From positions 1 through 29,092 of IMG/VR virus record IMGVR_UViG_3300031857_001008: 29,092 bases of DNA. One strand, written 5' to 3'. The stretch is from a virus. Positions 16,516 to 24,998 of the stretch are shown here, piece after piece. The notes below the pieces were generated by a model, which was not told the DNA's origin, did no database searches, and saw nothing but the letters and a program-made list of their open reading frames with translations. Made by a program: the position numbers and the translations under genes. Each line of letters begins with the position of its first letter. Within the stretch, counting starts at the first letter, position 1.

Positions 16516-17844
16516 TTAGAGTGATGCTCCAACATACTTTAGTGTAGCTTCGTCAGATAGAGATATCGTAGATGGCAATCCGTGGAAAGCGATATCTACA
16601 GAAATAATATCATCTGATTGCACTTTAGGAATTTCAAGGTGAGCCGTTGGTAGGTTGATGTGGAACCTTGGTGTGTTTCCTGTACCTCCAATAATGAACG
16701 TTAGTGCAAATGAGTTCGTTACTGTTGTTAGGTCAGCTAGAGCGTCAGCTAGTAGCTGTCCTGATGTATCTGCTAGGTCCGCATCTTCCTCAATGTAAGC
16801 CGTGAAGTTACCTGTGATAGACTTGTTGCCAGCGATGTGGCCGATAGGACGGTTTACAATACCTAGAGTTTCTGGCGTTAGGAACGTAGCATTGTTTGAG
16901 AATGAAATCGATCCACCAGTTAGGGTGATTGTGTATGCGCCTGCTGTACCTGGAGCCGTGTTATCCGCAGCACCTGGGTAAGCTGTTACGTTAGACGCTA
17001 GCATTGTTAGTGATGTTAGCTTGTTACGAATGAAGTTGCTTGTTGCAGTTACGCCTTGCGTGATAGCAGTACGGGCATCAAAGTCTGTCTCCTTAGAGAT
17101 AACTGTGCCCTGGCCAGACCACTCGACCATAGCGATACCATCAACATCGAAGTTAACGGTAGCTTGGTTAATGATACAGCTTGCAATCTTGTAAACAAGA
17201 ACTTCCTCTAGTGCAGCGTCATCATAGTCTCTATCCGCATCATAGGCAGCGCCTAGGATGAAGTATAGGTCGAATTCGCCTAAGCTGATATTGTTACCGC
17301 CCGTGAATTGAATATCAAGGTCAGTAGAGTTAGGTGATTCGAAGTTTAGGAACGTGTATGACGTAGGTGTGTATGTTCCTAGGCCAACGAATTGAGCCCA
17401 TAGAACTTCTTCTACAGCGTGCACGTTTGCAGCAGCGTCCGCGATAGATGCGGGGACTACTGTGCCTGTACCTATGCCCACACCATTGGCTACAAAGTAC
17501 GTACCCGCGTTGCTATTTGCTGCAGAAACTGCAGTAAAATCAGTGGTACCAGGCACTAAAATTTTATAACCTGTGTTAGCAACCATAGCTGTAGCAGCAA
17601 TAGAGGATTGAACTGGTGACTTGAACGGTCTGATATAAGTTGAGAAGCTCCAATCGGCTGGGGCTAGAGCATCATTAAATACTCGACGTCCTCTGCGTGA
17701 AACTCCAGCAGCTGTAGCCATTTCTTTTAGAACAACTTCTGAGGTAGTATTTCCTTGTGAGAAAGAGAACCCAGACATAACTGGGATTTCCCAGATGGCT
17801 GTGCCTTTCTTAAGGAATACTTTAGTATCTCTTTTTAAAAACAT
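16516..17844 (-). CDS. Major tail (tube) protein with inserted module
   Basis: The 442-residue protein sits between the tail terminator candidate and the tail chaperones, as expected for the tube. Visible features are an N-terminal tube-like segment (IPVMSGFSFSQGNTTSEVVLKE is split by a turn near residue 31; then WSFSTYIRPFKS 65-76), VEEVLWAQFVG (144-154), and a second tube-like part (GSISFSNNATFL, then FTAYIEEDADLADTSGQLL, then IPKVQSDDIISVDIAFHGLPS). Residues about 91-131 are a module shared with fibre and tip proteins, inserted between the IRPFKS strand and the VEE helix. AAGGA lies 9 nt before ATG. Tube hexamers would stack along the tape measure, with the module probably facing outwards. 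Confidence 0.88.
   Translation of the reverse strand: MFLKRDTKVFLKKGTAIWEIPVMSGFSFSQGNTTSEVVLKEMATAAGVSRRGRRVFNDALAPADWSFSTYIRPFKSPVQSSIAATAMVANTGYKILVPGTTDFTAVSAANSNAGTYFVANGVGIGTGTVVPASIADAAANVHAVEEVLWAQFVGLGTYTPTSYTFLNFESPNSTDLDIQFTGGNNISLGEFDLYFILGAAYDADRDYDDAALEEVLVYKIASCIINQATVNFDVDGIAMVEWSGQGTVISKETDFDARTAITQGVTATSNFIRNKLTSLTMLASNVTAYPGAADNTAPGTAGAYTITLTGGSISFSNNATFLTPETLGIVNRPIGHIAGNKSITGNFTAYIEEDADLADTSGQLLADALADLTTVTNSFALTFIIGGTGNTPRFHINLPTAHLEIPKVQSDDIISVDIAFHGLPSTISLSDEATLKYVGASL
17452..17574 (-). repeat. GTTDFTAIGA-type module in the tail tube protein
   Basis: Residues 91-131 read TGYKILVPGTTDFTAVSAAN, then GTYFVANGVGIGTGTVV. This is a near-standard copy of the fibre module, and the DNA is also visibly similar to the copy at 643-762. 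It interrupts the tube protein at what is probably a surface loop. Confidence 0.82.
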
Positions 17845-17874
17845 TATTTATTTTCCTTATGACCAAGCTTTCGC

Positions 17875-18330
17875 TTAGTAATGGACCCTTATATTCATTT
17901 CTCCGACAGACATTGGGTCCAATGTGCCTTCGTCTGAAGATAACGCTAGTATAGTTATATCGTGGGTATACTGAATATTCCCGTCTCTATCTGTATACGC
18001 TAATCTACCGTTATCTTCTATCAGAGTCTCTATATCTTCTAGTAATGCCTCGCACTTCTCAAGAGGATCTTCCTCCTTTATAAAAAGCATTATTCGCACG
18101 TCTAAGTACCTATCCCTGTACCCGCCGGTTTGATAGTCTCTAGTTTCTTGGCCTGCAGTAATACAAACCGCTGGGTAGTCAGCGACTTCATCAAAATACT
18201 TTAATGTAGGATAGACATTAGAATTAAGATCACATCTAAAAAAATCTCTACCGTCTATAGTTTTTACTAAATTTACCAGTGCTGCCACTATGGCATATCT
18301 TCTGGATGAGTAGGTTCTGGACTCCGTCAT
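17875..18330 (-). CDS. Putative tail terminator / tail completion protein
   Basis: The 151-residue protein lies directly before the tail tube gene, the usual position of the lambda U-type terminator that caps the tube and joins it to the head. The middle has YPAVCITAGQETRDY (52-66), then DRYLDVRIMLFIKEED (73-88) and a helix with EALLEDIETLIED, followed by GEMNIRVHY at the end. This alternation of strands and one helix suits the terminator fold. The start is 5 bp after the previous stop, with GGAAAG upstream. Assignment is mainly by position and pattern. Confidence 0.7.
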   Translation of the reverse strand: MTESRTYSSRRYAIVAALVNLVKTIDGRDFFRCDLNSNVYPTLKYFDEVADYPAVCITAGQETRDYQTGGYRDRYLDVRIMLFIKEEDPLEKCEALLEDIETLIEDNGRLAYTDRDGNIQYTHDITILALSSDEGTLDPMSVGEMNIRVHY

Positions 18331-18335
18331 ATAAA

Positions 18336-20381
18336 TTATCTTTCCAGTATCTTTACTCCAGGCTTAAAAACCCCGGGAAATTTCTTATCCATTGATACTC
18401 TTATAGCTTGTCGTATAATACTACCTGGGTCCCTGTTTGGGTTAGAGTTCCAAGGTGGCGCTCCATGCCTAGTAGAGAAAACTCTATAAGGGTCAGGTTT
18501 ATAAGTAAATCCTACTGTACTAGGTAACAGTGCGTCAGTTACTTTGGCAGAACCTGCGAACGTTCCAGTTCTATTTACCAGACCGGGGCTACCCATTGCA
18601 TCTATGACTTCTTCTCTCAAGGTATCATTTAAAGCAGCTATAATTGATACGGATGTAAAATTACCCGAAGCTTTAGGACTATAAGGGTTATTTAGTCTTC
18701 TGAGTTTTCTTCTTTTTCGGTGTAACTTAGTTTCCTGGGTTACCATGGACTTTGCATTTGTTTGTATATTTCTAAAACTCTCTAAAACTTCTCTTTTTTC
18801 CCTGTCTTGTAATAAAGCTACTTTATTTAAGTCTACTAAATACCTCGGTTTGCTTATATTATGCTTTAAAAACACTCTTTTAGTTACTTTTCTTTTGTCT
18901 AATAAAGTAGCTATTAATTTTTTCTTATCACTAGGCTTCATAAGGGGAGAAAGCATCTCTATTAATTGAGCAGCGACAAACTCACTAAACATAGAGGGAG
19001 ACTCTGTCGTGTATGCTTTAACCTCGCTAACTAGTAATAATATAAAAGCGGAAAAACTTTTGGAAGCGTCAGAAATTTTACTACTTTGATAAGCTCCTTT
19101 TAATTGGTTAAACCTACCATATTCAGCATGACTAACTATTCTTGTGTCGTATTTATATAAAGTAGAAGATTTTCTTGAAGTTACTTCCCCAGGAGTTACA
19201 GACTCTACAACTTGTATTTCTCTAACACCTAAAGCTCTAGCTAATGTTTCGAATGGTTTTATAAGCTTTTCAGCGTTCATGCCCCCCGAAATAGCTATGT
19301 TTTCTAAAGAGTAAGAACCTACTAACTTGTCTATAGCTACGGCGGACTCTTTTTCCTCTAAAAATTTATATGCTTGTGCCAGTACATCCCCGCTAAACTT
19401 TTCATTTGTAAAAGGATTTATACCAGAACTTATTATATCTTTTGTAAGTTCTCCTTTGGCGATAAGATTTGCTGCTTGAACTTTGTCTCCAACAGCATGC
19501 CCAGCGTTTAATTCTACATAAGCGTTAGGATCTAAGGGGGAAAGATCTTGAGTTTCGTAGCTAACGTAGCTAAACACAAGGCCGCCCTCTTTTTTAACCC
19601 ACCCTATATTTCCTTTTATAATACAACTTTCTTTGCCAGGGTTATCTATTCTCAAATAATATTTTTTAGCTGGAACACTATACCCAACAGGATCTTTTAA
19701 AGAAGCAGGAGTATTAGTGGTAAAATAACTCTCAAATTCTTTTTTAGCTTCTTGCTGTGTTTTAATGGTTATATTTTTTGGAATTATAATGTAACGACCA
19801 GGGTCTCCTGGGTTAAACTTTTCTTGCATAGGAGTGCCCATCTCTTTAGGCCTCTCCATAGTAGTATAACCTTCAGAAACTTTTTTAGCTTCTGACTCAA
19901 CAGCATCAAAAGGTCTTACTTTAGCAGATGTAGTTCCTAGTGCTTTATTTAACCTTTGAGTTGTTTCTGCAAATTTACGTAAAGGTAAGTTACCATCCAT
20001 ATAAGAAAGAAAAGAATCATATAATACCCACATAGGGTCTTTTTTGTACCCCTCTGGATTCTCTTTTTCTGCCGCTAAAGCTAGAGGTGCCACTATATCT
20101 TGGAAATAGCTCACGGTGGCTTTAAATGTTCTCTCTTCTGGAACTGCGTTTTTTTGTTGTATATCTTTAATAACTTGTTCTGCTACATCAGCCGTTACTA
20201 CTACACCATCAGCAACTATTATATAGGTATCGCCTCTAGAAGTAGTTTCGGAGCCACTTAATTGATCCATAATTCTTCTAGCAGCCGCGCCTCTACTACT
20301 TGCATTTTTACTTTTTCTATACTGCATTTCGGCGTCTACAATACTTTGTAGCAGTCCTTTTACCTCAATTTCATCAGCCAT
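18336..20381 (-). CDS. 681-residue protein with putative C-terminal neck domain
   Basis: The gene stands where a short (~110-150 residue) HK97 gp10-like head-closure or neck protein is expected, but is several times longer. The last ~85 residues (about 598-681) carry a pattern I associate with such proteins: NRTGTFAGSAKV, then GFTYKPDPYRVFSTR, then RDPGSIIRQAIRVSM. The first ~580 residues are unrecognised. They are Lys/Glu-rich and helical, with a basic stretch (KLHRKRRKLRRLNN near 559-572) and no transmembrane segment. The ATG overlaps the connector stop as TAATG. Codon use is AT-rich with many AGA and TTA codons, unlike the capsid gene. The N-terminal part could be a head-internal or DNA-binding component, or serve assembly; this is open. 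Confidence 0.6.
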   Translation of the reverse strand: MADEIEVKGLLQSIVDAEMQYRKSKNASSRGAAARRIMDQLSGSETTSRGDTYIIVADGVVVTADVAEQVIKDIQQKNAVPEERTFKATVSYFQDIVAPLALAAEKENPEGYKKDPMWVLYDSFLSYMDGNLPLRKFAETTQRLNKALGTTSAKVRPFDAVESEAKKVSEGYTTMERPKEMGTPMQEKFNPGDPGRYIIIPKNITIKTQQEAKKEFESYFTTNTPASLKDPVGYSVPAKKYYLRIDNPGKESCIIKGNIGWVKKEGGLVFSYVSYETQDLSPLDPNAYVELNAGHAVGDKVQAANLIAKGELTKDIISSGINPFTNEKFSGDVLAQAYKFLEEKESAVAIDKLVGSYSLENIAISGGMNAEKLIKPFETLARALGVREIQVVESVTPGEVTSRKSSTLYKYDTRIVSHAEYGRFNQLKGAYQSSKISDASKSFSAFILLLVSEVKAYTTESPSMFSEFVAAQLIEMLSPLMKPSDKKKLIATLLDKRKVTKRVFLKHNISKPRYLVDLNKVALLQDREKREVLESFRNIQTNAKSMVTQETKLHRKRRKLRRLNNPYSPKASGNFTSVSIIAALNDTLREEVIDAMGSPGLVNRTGTFAGSAKVTDALLPSTVGFTYKPDPYRVFSTRHGAPPWNSNPNRDPGSIIRQAIRVSMDKKFPGVFKPGVKILER

Positions 20382-20950
20382 TACGTATCCCTATAGAAAT
20401 CCAGTACTCTCTTGATGTGCTCTGGAAAATCGGGTTTGTCGTTATTATACCTTATAGTAAACGACGCATGGTTCTTTTCTGGAAGATACTGCTCTTTTAA
20501 ATAGTAGGTAACTAGGTCACAAGCGGCCAGCTGTAAATCGCTAGGCACGGCGGAGTACCCGCCCTTGTAAATTACCTTAACTGCGTTAATACCAATAGGA
20601 AAGTTATATCTAACTTGATCCTCGATTCGGTATATCGCGTCCATTTCCGCGTCTACTATATACTGATCTGACGTTAAAAGAGTGTAAGCCGTTTGGCTTC
20701 CTTCTGTTAATTCTGATACAGAGGTTACGCTTACAATAGGTATCTCTCTTAAAAATATCGCGTTTTGAAACCACTTTAGTGTGTGATACTCAGTCTTATC
20801 CACTGAAAAATAACCTGTAAAATCTCTTCCACAATACGTCCTGATAAGTTTAGATACAGCAGGAATAAGCATGTTTAGTTTACCCTCGTCAGTATTACCT
20901 GAGATGTTTCTAAATGCTTTATACTGTTGTAGGCTGACTAGTTCTGTCAT
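20381..20950 (-). CDS. Head-tail connector, HK97 gp6-like
   Basis: The 189-residue protein shows the typical pattern: LVSLQQYKAF at the N-terminus, helices ending IRTYCGRDF (36-44), then TEYH, FLREIPIVSVTSVSE (70-84), and a C-terminal LQLAACDLVTYYLKEQY helix. Family members form a ring under the portal and receive the next neck protein. The start has AAGGA about 5 nt upstream. The gene follows capsid and one small gene, as in HK97-type clusters. Confidence 0.87.
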   Translation of the reverse strand: MTELVSLQQYKAFRNISGNTDEGKLNMLIPAVSKLIRTYCGRDFTGYFSVDKTEYHTLKWFQNAIFLREIPIVSVTSVSELTEGSQTAYTLLTSDQYIVDAEMDAIYRIEDQVRYNFPIGINAVKVIYKGGYSAVPSDLQLAACDLVTYYLKEQYLPEKNHASFTIRYNNDKPDFPEHIKRVLDFYRDT

Positions 20951-21128
20951 TTTTATCCTTGACGTACTGAAGATAAGCTTTTATAGCTTCGGTTAGGGCC
21001 ATATGAGAAAAGCCCAATGATCTGTGGTGAAGAAGGCAGAAAGTATGCCAGGCAACCTCCACGCCTTTTTCATCCACATCCATTGGGCTCTCCAAGCATT
21101 GGGCGCCGATTTTACTCGACGCCCTCAT
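20919..21128 (-). CDS. Small unknown protein between capsid and connector
   Basis: This short gene fills the otherwise empty 180 bp between capsid and connector. The longest form starts at 21128 (69 residues), 3 bp after the capsid stop. However, a better ribosome site (GGAGAG, 21093-21088) precedes the ATG at 21083, giving 54 residues starting MDVDEKG. Visible parts are WHTFCLLHHRSLGFSHMALT and a helix, then a Lys/Asp/Thr-rich end. It overlaps the connector by 32 bp. I do not recognise it. Confidence 0.6.
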   Translation of the reverse strand: MRASSKIGAQCLESPMDVDEKGVEVAWHTFCLLHHRSLGFSHMALTEAIKAYLQYVKDKNDRTSQPTTV

Positions 21129-21131
21129 CCA

Positions 21132-23135
21132 TTAGGATGCCTTGTACTTGTACGTTACGCATGAAGTACCAGCAGTGATGATGGAATCCATACCTAGACG
21201 TTGTGAAGCAACAAGTTCACGGTGTTGTAGACCAGGGTAGTAAGCAGACTCTAGTGTAACTCCGCGCATACGAGGCACGATGAAGTTACGTGGGTTTAGA
21301 GCAGCTGCGAACAGCTTGGTTACTGCTTTTGCTGGGAATTCGTCACATAGCATAACTTTGCTGCCGTATACGTTTCCGATTTCACCCGTTAGCTTGATAG
21401 CGTTGCTACCAACTAGGTTCATGTCCTGGAATTCAGGATCTTCTAGAAGATCGAAGTACCCTGTCTGAGATACAATGTAAACTACGTCTGTAGGACGTAC
21501 GCCCCACTTACCCATACCACGGCGAAGTGTCATTAGGTTAGCAGCCGTTAGTTTATCAGTTGCTTCTGCAATTACAGATTGTGTTTCTTTTGAGTTATCG
21601 CGAGCTTGCTCACAGATACCGTCAAAAGATCCAGTTAGAACACCTTGTGTGTGTCCACCTAGAAGCATTGCGTGCTCCACAGAACGTGCGTGTGAGCGAA
21701 TCATTGTTTCGTTGATTAGAGGAAGGATCGCTAGGATCGTATCTTCTTCTGTTTCGTTAGCTAGGTAGCTGATTGAAAGTAGCTTCTTAACGCTTAGTGT
21801 CTTGTTCGTTAGATCAACACCACCGTAAGGAGAACCTACTGTATCGCCGCGCTCAGAAAGAGAACCTTCAGGAGCATCTTTACCTGTGTTCGTGTACGTC
21901 TTAGTAGACACGAATTCAGCGTAGCCAGCGTCAGGTAGGATTGGCATTGCCATCGTTGCTGTCTTCATTTGGATTTCACGGAATAGAGGCGCTAGAACTA
22001 GAAGGTTCTGAATATCGCGCTCGATTGACGTTGAAACCGTATTTTCGTAGATTTCGATTGAAGTAGCAGTAGGAGCGGCAGCAGATGACATAGCATTTGT
22101 TGCTTTTTCTAGAATCTCTTTACCGAACTTGGTACCTTCGAAACCGCCTTTGCCCGTTAGGACAGCGTTTAGAATGTATGCGTTAACTAGGTCGGGACCA
22201 TAGGCCTTTTTCCAATCAACACCAGACTCGCTAGATACAAACGTGCGCTTAGATTCACGTAGGGCAGCTAGGTCCTTGCTACGATCACGTAGGTCGACTT
22301 CTAGGCTTGCGATCTTCTCGTCTGTTGCTGCTGACTTGTCAGCGAAAGTTTTCTTAACTTCTTCTAGAAGCTTTTCTGCACCTGATGCGCCTGCTTTTAC
22401 AGCGACTTCAAGATTTGCAGCTTCTTTAGCTTTAAGAGCAGCGTCGTCATCCTCTGCTTTCTTGCGAGCAGCAGCTTCTTCAGCAACGGCCATTTTTGCA
22501 GCAGCTGTAGCAGCGGTCGCTGCATTTTTAGAAATTTCTTCTAGAAACTTCTTCATTTCTTCTTTATCCATAGTGTTATTTTCCTTAGAAGAGGGCAGTG
22601 CCTCTTGATTACCCGTGTCGGGTAGGGTGGGCACAGTGAGCCCTTTCTTAAACTCGTCAAATTCTTGTGAATTATAAGACTTGACTACTTCGAAAACAGC
22701 CGATTGGTTGGCTGGGATAGAAACAATAGACACTTCGATTAACTCTGCGTCCGTAATTTTTAGTCCGCCGGTTTCTTCCATATAGTCGGCGTCTTTTACT
22801 CTAAATCCTACTGAGAAAGTTTTTAGAATACCTTGCTCTACTAGAGTAGCGACACGGGGATCTGCTTTGCTGATTTCAGCTGTGATCTCGAGCCCTTTGT
22901 CTGTTACTTTAAACTCAGTACCTTTTCCAATAGGATTGTTGTAGTTGTGGTTAAATAGGATTATCGGATTTTTAGTGTAGTTATCCAAACCACCTTTTGT
23001 CCAAGCATCTGGGACAATTACGTCTCCAACTCGATCTACGTCAGAAGTGGAAGCCATACCTGTAACAGTAATAGTATCCTTGCCTTTGGACATAGACTTG
23101 ATCTCGGACAGGACTGTGTATACTTTATACTTCAT
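21132..23135 (-). CDS. Fused prohead protease, scaffold and major capsid protein
   Basis: The single 667-residue frame has three parts. Residues 1-155 are an HK97-type prohead protease (S78/U35): H63 in FNHNYNNPIGK and S108 in TFSVGF are the likely catalytic pair, followed by ELIEVSIVSIPANQ. Residues about 189-300 are Ala/Lys/Glu-rich coiled coil, like the scaffolding delta domain. Residues about 300-667 are the HK97-fold capsid (IYENTVSTSIERDI, then APLFREIQMKTATM, then the C-terminal ALNPRNFIVPRM and GLQHRELVASQRLGMD). HK97 encodes protease and capsid separately. An internal ATG at 22571 with AAGGA upstream could also give a protease-free scaffold-capsid. Arg codons are mostly CGT/CGC, suggesting high expression. 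The start overlaps the previous gene by 11 bp. Confidence 0.93.
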   Translation of the reverse strand: MKYKVYTVLSEIKSMSKGKDTITVTGMASTSDVDRVGDVIVPDAWTKGGLDNYTKNPIILFNHNYNNPIGKGTEFKVTDKGLEITAEISKADPRVATLVEQGILKTFSVGFRVKDADYMEETGGLKITDAELIEVSIVSIPANQSAVFEVVKSYNSQEFDEFKKGLTVPTLPDTGNQEALPSSKENNTMDKEEMKKFLEEISKNAATAATAAAKMAVAEEAAARKKAEDDDAALKAKEAANLEVAVKAGASGAEKLLEEVKKTFADKSAATDEKIASLEVDLRDRSKDLAALRESKRTFVSSESGVDWKKAYGPDLVNAYILNAVLTGKGGFEGTKFGKEILEKATNAMSSAAAPTATSIEIYENTVSTSIERDIQNLLVLAPLFREIQMKTATMAMPILPDAGYAEFVSTKTYTNTGKDAPEGSLSERGDTVGSPYGGVDLTNKTLSVKKLLSISYLANETEEDTILAILPLINETMIRSHARSVEHAMLLGGHTQGVLTGSFDGICEQARDNSKETQSVIAEATDKLTAANLMTLRRGMGKWGVRPTDVVYIVSQTGYFDLLEDPEFQDMNLVGSNAIKLTGEIGNVYGSKVMLCDEFPAKAVTKLFAAALNPRNFIVPRMRGVTLESAYYPGLQHRELVASQRLGMDSIITAGTSCVTYKYKAS
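22569..22586 (-). promoter_or_regulatory. Internal ribosome site and ATG before the scaffold-capsid part
   Basis: The minus strand reads AAGGAAAATAACACTATG, in frame at residue 189. It resembles the site before the tail tube gene (AAGGAAAATAAATAATG). Use of this start would make a 479-residue scaffold-capsid without protease. Confidence 0.6.
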
Positions 23136-23400
23136 TTACAGCCTTAGCCCCTGTTCGTTTAGGAGTCTTTGCCACTTCTGGCGCAACGGACGTTTTTGTC
23201 GCGTTGATCTTTAGCCTTTCCATATGGCGGGCTACAATCTTCATTGCGCGGCCAAAAGTAAGGAAATAAATCTTCATTCTAACAGCTCGGTAAGGAGGGT
23301 TTAAAGCATCGTACTGAGCAGCTGTAATCTCTAGTGGATCAATGTGGTTGCTCAATAGAAATTGTGCTACGTCTCTTGCGACTGCGGCAGGTCTATTCAT
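23125..23400 (-). CDS. Small basic unknown protein between portal and capsid
   Basis: The 91-residue protein starts in a TAATG overlap with the portal stop and ends 11 bp inside the protease-capsid gene, so it is firmly part of the operon. It has NRPAAVARDVAQFLLSNHI at the start, a Pro-Pro-Tyr turn, a helix with FGRAMKIVARHMERLKI, and a Lys/Thr/Pro-rich tail. I do not recognise a family. Its place suggests a head assembly role, but this is only context. Confidence 0.72.
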   Translation of the reverse strand: MNRPAAVARDVAQFLLSNHIDPLEITAAQYDALNPPYRAVRMKIYFLTFGRAMKIVARHMERLKINATKTSVAPEVAKTPKRTGAKAVNEV

Positions 23401-24614
23401 TAGGGTTCTTTCTTAGGCGGTCTTCCACCTTGGCTAGGGTCTGCTGCTGAGCCAGCTACGTTAACTGGAACTCTGACTTTATCCATTTCCGGATCGTCAG
23501 ATTCTTCGAACGCCAGAGTCTTTCTAGCTTCATTTGGAGTAATTACTCCACCGTTAACAAGAGCTACAGCATAATTTGCTTGTTCTTGTAGTTCTGGTTG
23601 TAATCCTGGTATATCGTTGTCAGGGATTAGTTCCCAACCAAAAAATCGTTCGTATCCTCTCATAACCTTATCTACTAGAGGGATAACTGTTTCTATATAA
23701 AAGAGCCTTTGGTTAGGTCTAATATTAGCATTATTACCACCGTCAAGAAGAATAGGAGGGATACCGAGTGTTTTAAGTACCGCATGTTCTTGTTTAATAA
23801 TACTTACTTCGAAGTCTAATTCCTTAAAGTTAGTGTTACTAAGTCTGTCTAGCTCCATACCCCCGTCCAGAATAAGAGGACGCTTGCCTCCATTATTTGG
23901 CGAGTAGGCATTTAACCAGCTCTCTATCATCTTCTCTTTTAGCTTCTCGCTTAAAGAATTTGGGGACTTTAATATAAGACCAGGAATTGCGCCATTCTCA
24001 AAGAACTTATCCTGATACTTAATCATGCGCCATAAAAGAACCATAGAGCTTTTAGCGGAGCTTAACCTTGATACACCTCTGTACACGCCACGAATAGAGT
24101 TATCTTTAATATGTATAACTTCATCGGCGGTGTAGTTAATTTCCCCCATCTTGTACCCTTTTATATAGACCCTAGGATCGGTTAAAATGGATACTAAGTG
24201 AGCGGGTAGGTGGTAAAGGTGTACGCCATCAAAATAAATAAAAGCGTTACCGTCTATTATAAGATCTGTATAGATAAGTCTGCGAAATGTAGAAATATCT
24301 TGAAATGGGTTGGGCTCAGAATTCAGCAGCTTTTCAACACGAGCTTTTTTAGTGCCTTTAGCTACTGGCATGTCCTGCCCAAGTCTGTCATCATCTACGA
24401 TAATATCAATCTGGGAAGCCGCGTCAACTACCATGTTTACTGCGCGGTTAACTACACCTAGTTGTTCGTAGTATGTGTAATAATTATTAGGAGCTGGGTC
24501 TACATTTGTGCTCTCTTGTTGAGCTATATAACGTTGACCTGGATTTAGTTTCTCTACCACACGAGGAGTAAACATGCTAGTGAACGTTTTTAAGATCGAT
24601 TCTTCTCTAGCCAT
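23400..24614 (-). CDS. Portal protein, HK97 family
   Basis: The 404-residue product has the HK97-type portal pattern: a short N-terminal arm, NRAVNMVVDAASQIDIIVDD (near 55-74), GNAFIYFDG (about 117-125), then ADEVIHIKDNSIRGVYRGVSRL (split near 165-186) and the long wing/stem helices. Later parts include LDGGMELDRLSNTNFKELDF, VLKTLGIPPILLDGG and NEARKTLAFEE. Twelve copies would form the vertex channel for packaging. The ATG has AGGAG 4 nt upstream and overlaps the HNH gene by 25 bp. Confidence 0.94.
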   Translation of the reverse strand: MAREESILKTFTSMFTPRVVEKLNPGQRYIAQQESTNVDPAPNNYYTYYEQLGVVNRAVNMVVDAASQIDIIVDDDRLGQDMPVAKGTKKARVEKLLNSEPNPFQDISTFRRLIYTDLIIDGNAFIYFDGVHLYHLPAHLVSILTDPRVYIKGYKMGEINYTADEVIHIKDNSIRGVYRGVSRLSSAKSSMVLLWRMIKYQDKFFENGAIPGLILKSPNSLSEKLKEKMIESWLNAYSPNNGGKRPLILDGGMELDRLSNTNFKELDFEVSIIKQEHAVLKTLGIPPILLDGGNNANIRPNQRLFYIETVIPLVDKVMRGYERFFGWELIPDNDIPGLQPELQEQANYAVALVNGGVITPNEARKTLAFEESDDPEMDKVRVPVNVAGSAADPSQGGRPPKKEP

Positions 24615-24976
24615 TTTCTCCTCTTAACTTCAATCCATTTTGCCTGAGCCTTGGAACTGCCAATTGCTGGCGCTTTACCAAACATTTGATGCAAATCCGC
24701 GTGATGCGGTTTACACAGGGTTACCACGTCGTGGTATAATTCATCGTTATGTTGAGCTATAAAGTAGTCCCGATGTTCCATCACATCGTCTACAGTTTCG
24801 ATCTTAATCTTATTTTTACGACACCACATAGCCCACAAGTCTGCGAGGCCCGTAAAGTGGTGTAGCTGAAGGTCCTCTCCAACTTCACATATGTGACAGT
24901 GGTCGTCCTTCTTATAAGCTGATTTAGCTCCATCTCGAATGTATTTTACGCTATATCTTTTTAGTTCGTCTGCCAT
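24590..24976 (-). CDS. HNH endonuclease between terminase and portal
   Basis: The 128-residue protein has C27-x2-C30, then LQLHHF (H39, H40), then LCKPHHADLHQMFG with C88, H91, H92 and H96. These give the HNH beta-beta-alpha-metal core plus a structural zinc site. Small HNH proteins next to terminase genes (HK97 gp74 is the known case) stimulate terminase cutting and are needed for packaging. A free-standing homing nuclease is the alternative, though the tight fit in the operon (overlap with portal, own AAGGA site) argues for a working part. It is the first gene after the 25-kb promoter. Confidence 0.9.
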   Translation of the reverse strand: MADELKRYSVKYIRDGAKSAYKKDDHCHICEVGEDLQLHHFTGLADLWAMWCRKNKIKIETVDDVMEHRDYFIAQHNDELYHDVVTLCKPHHADLHQMFGKAPAIGSSKAQAKWIEVKRRKWLEKNRS

Positions 24977-24998
24977 ACATTCCTTTTATGTTACAATA

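Noticed and set aside
22243-22608. Plus-strand Ala/Ser/Arg-rich frame of 121 residues
   Set aside because: It is the shadow of the Ala/Lys/Glu-rich scaffold segment of the capsid fusion.
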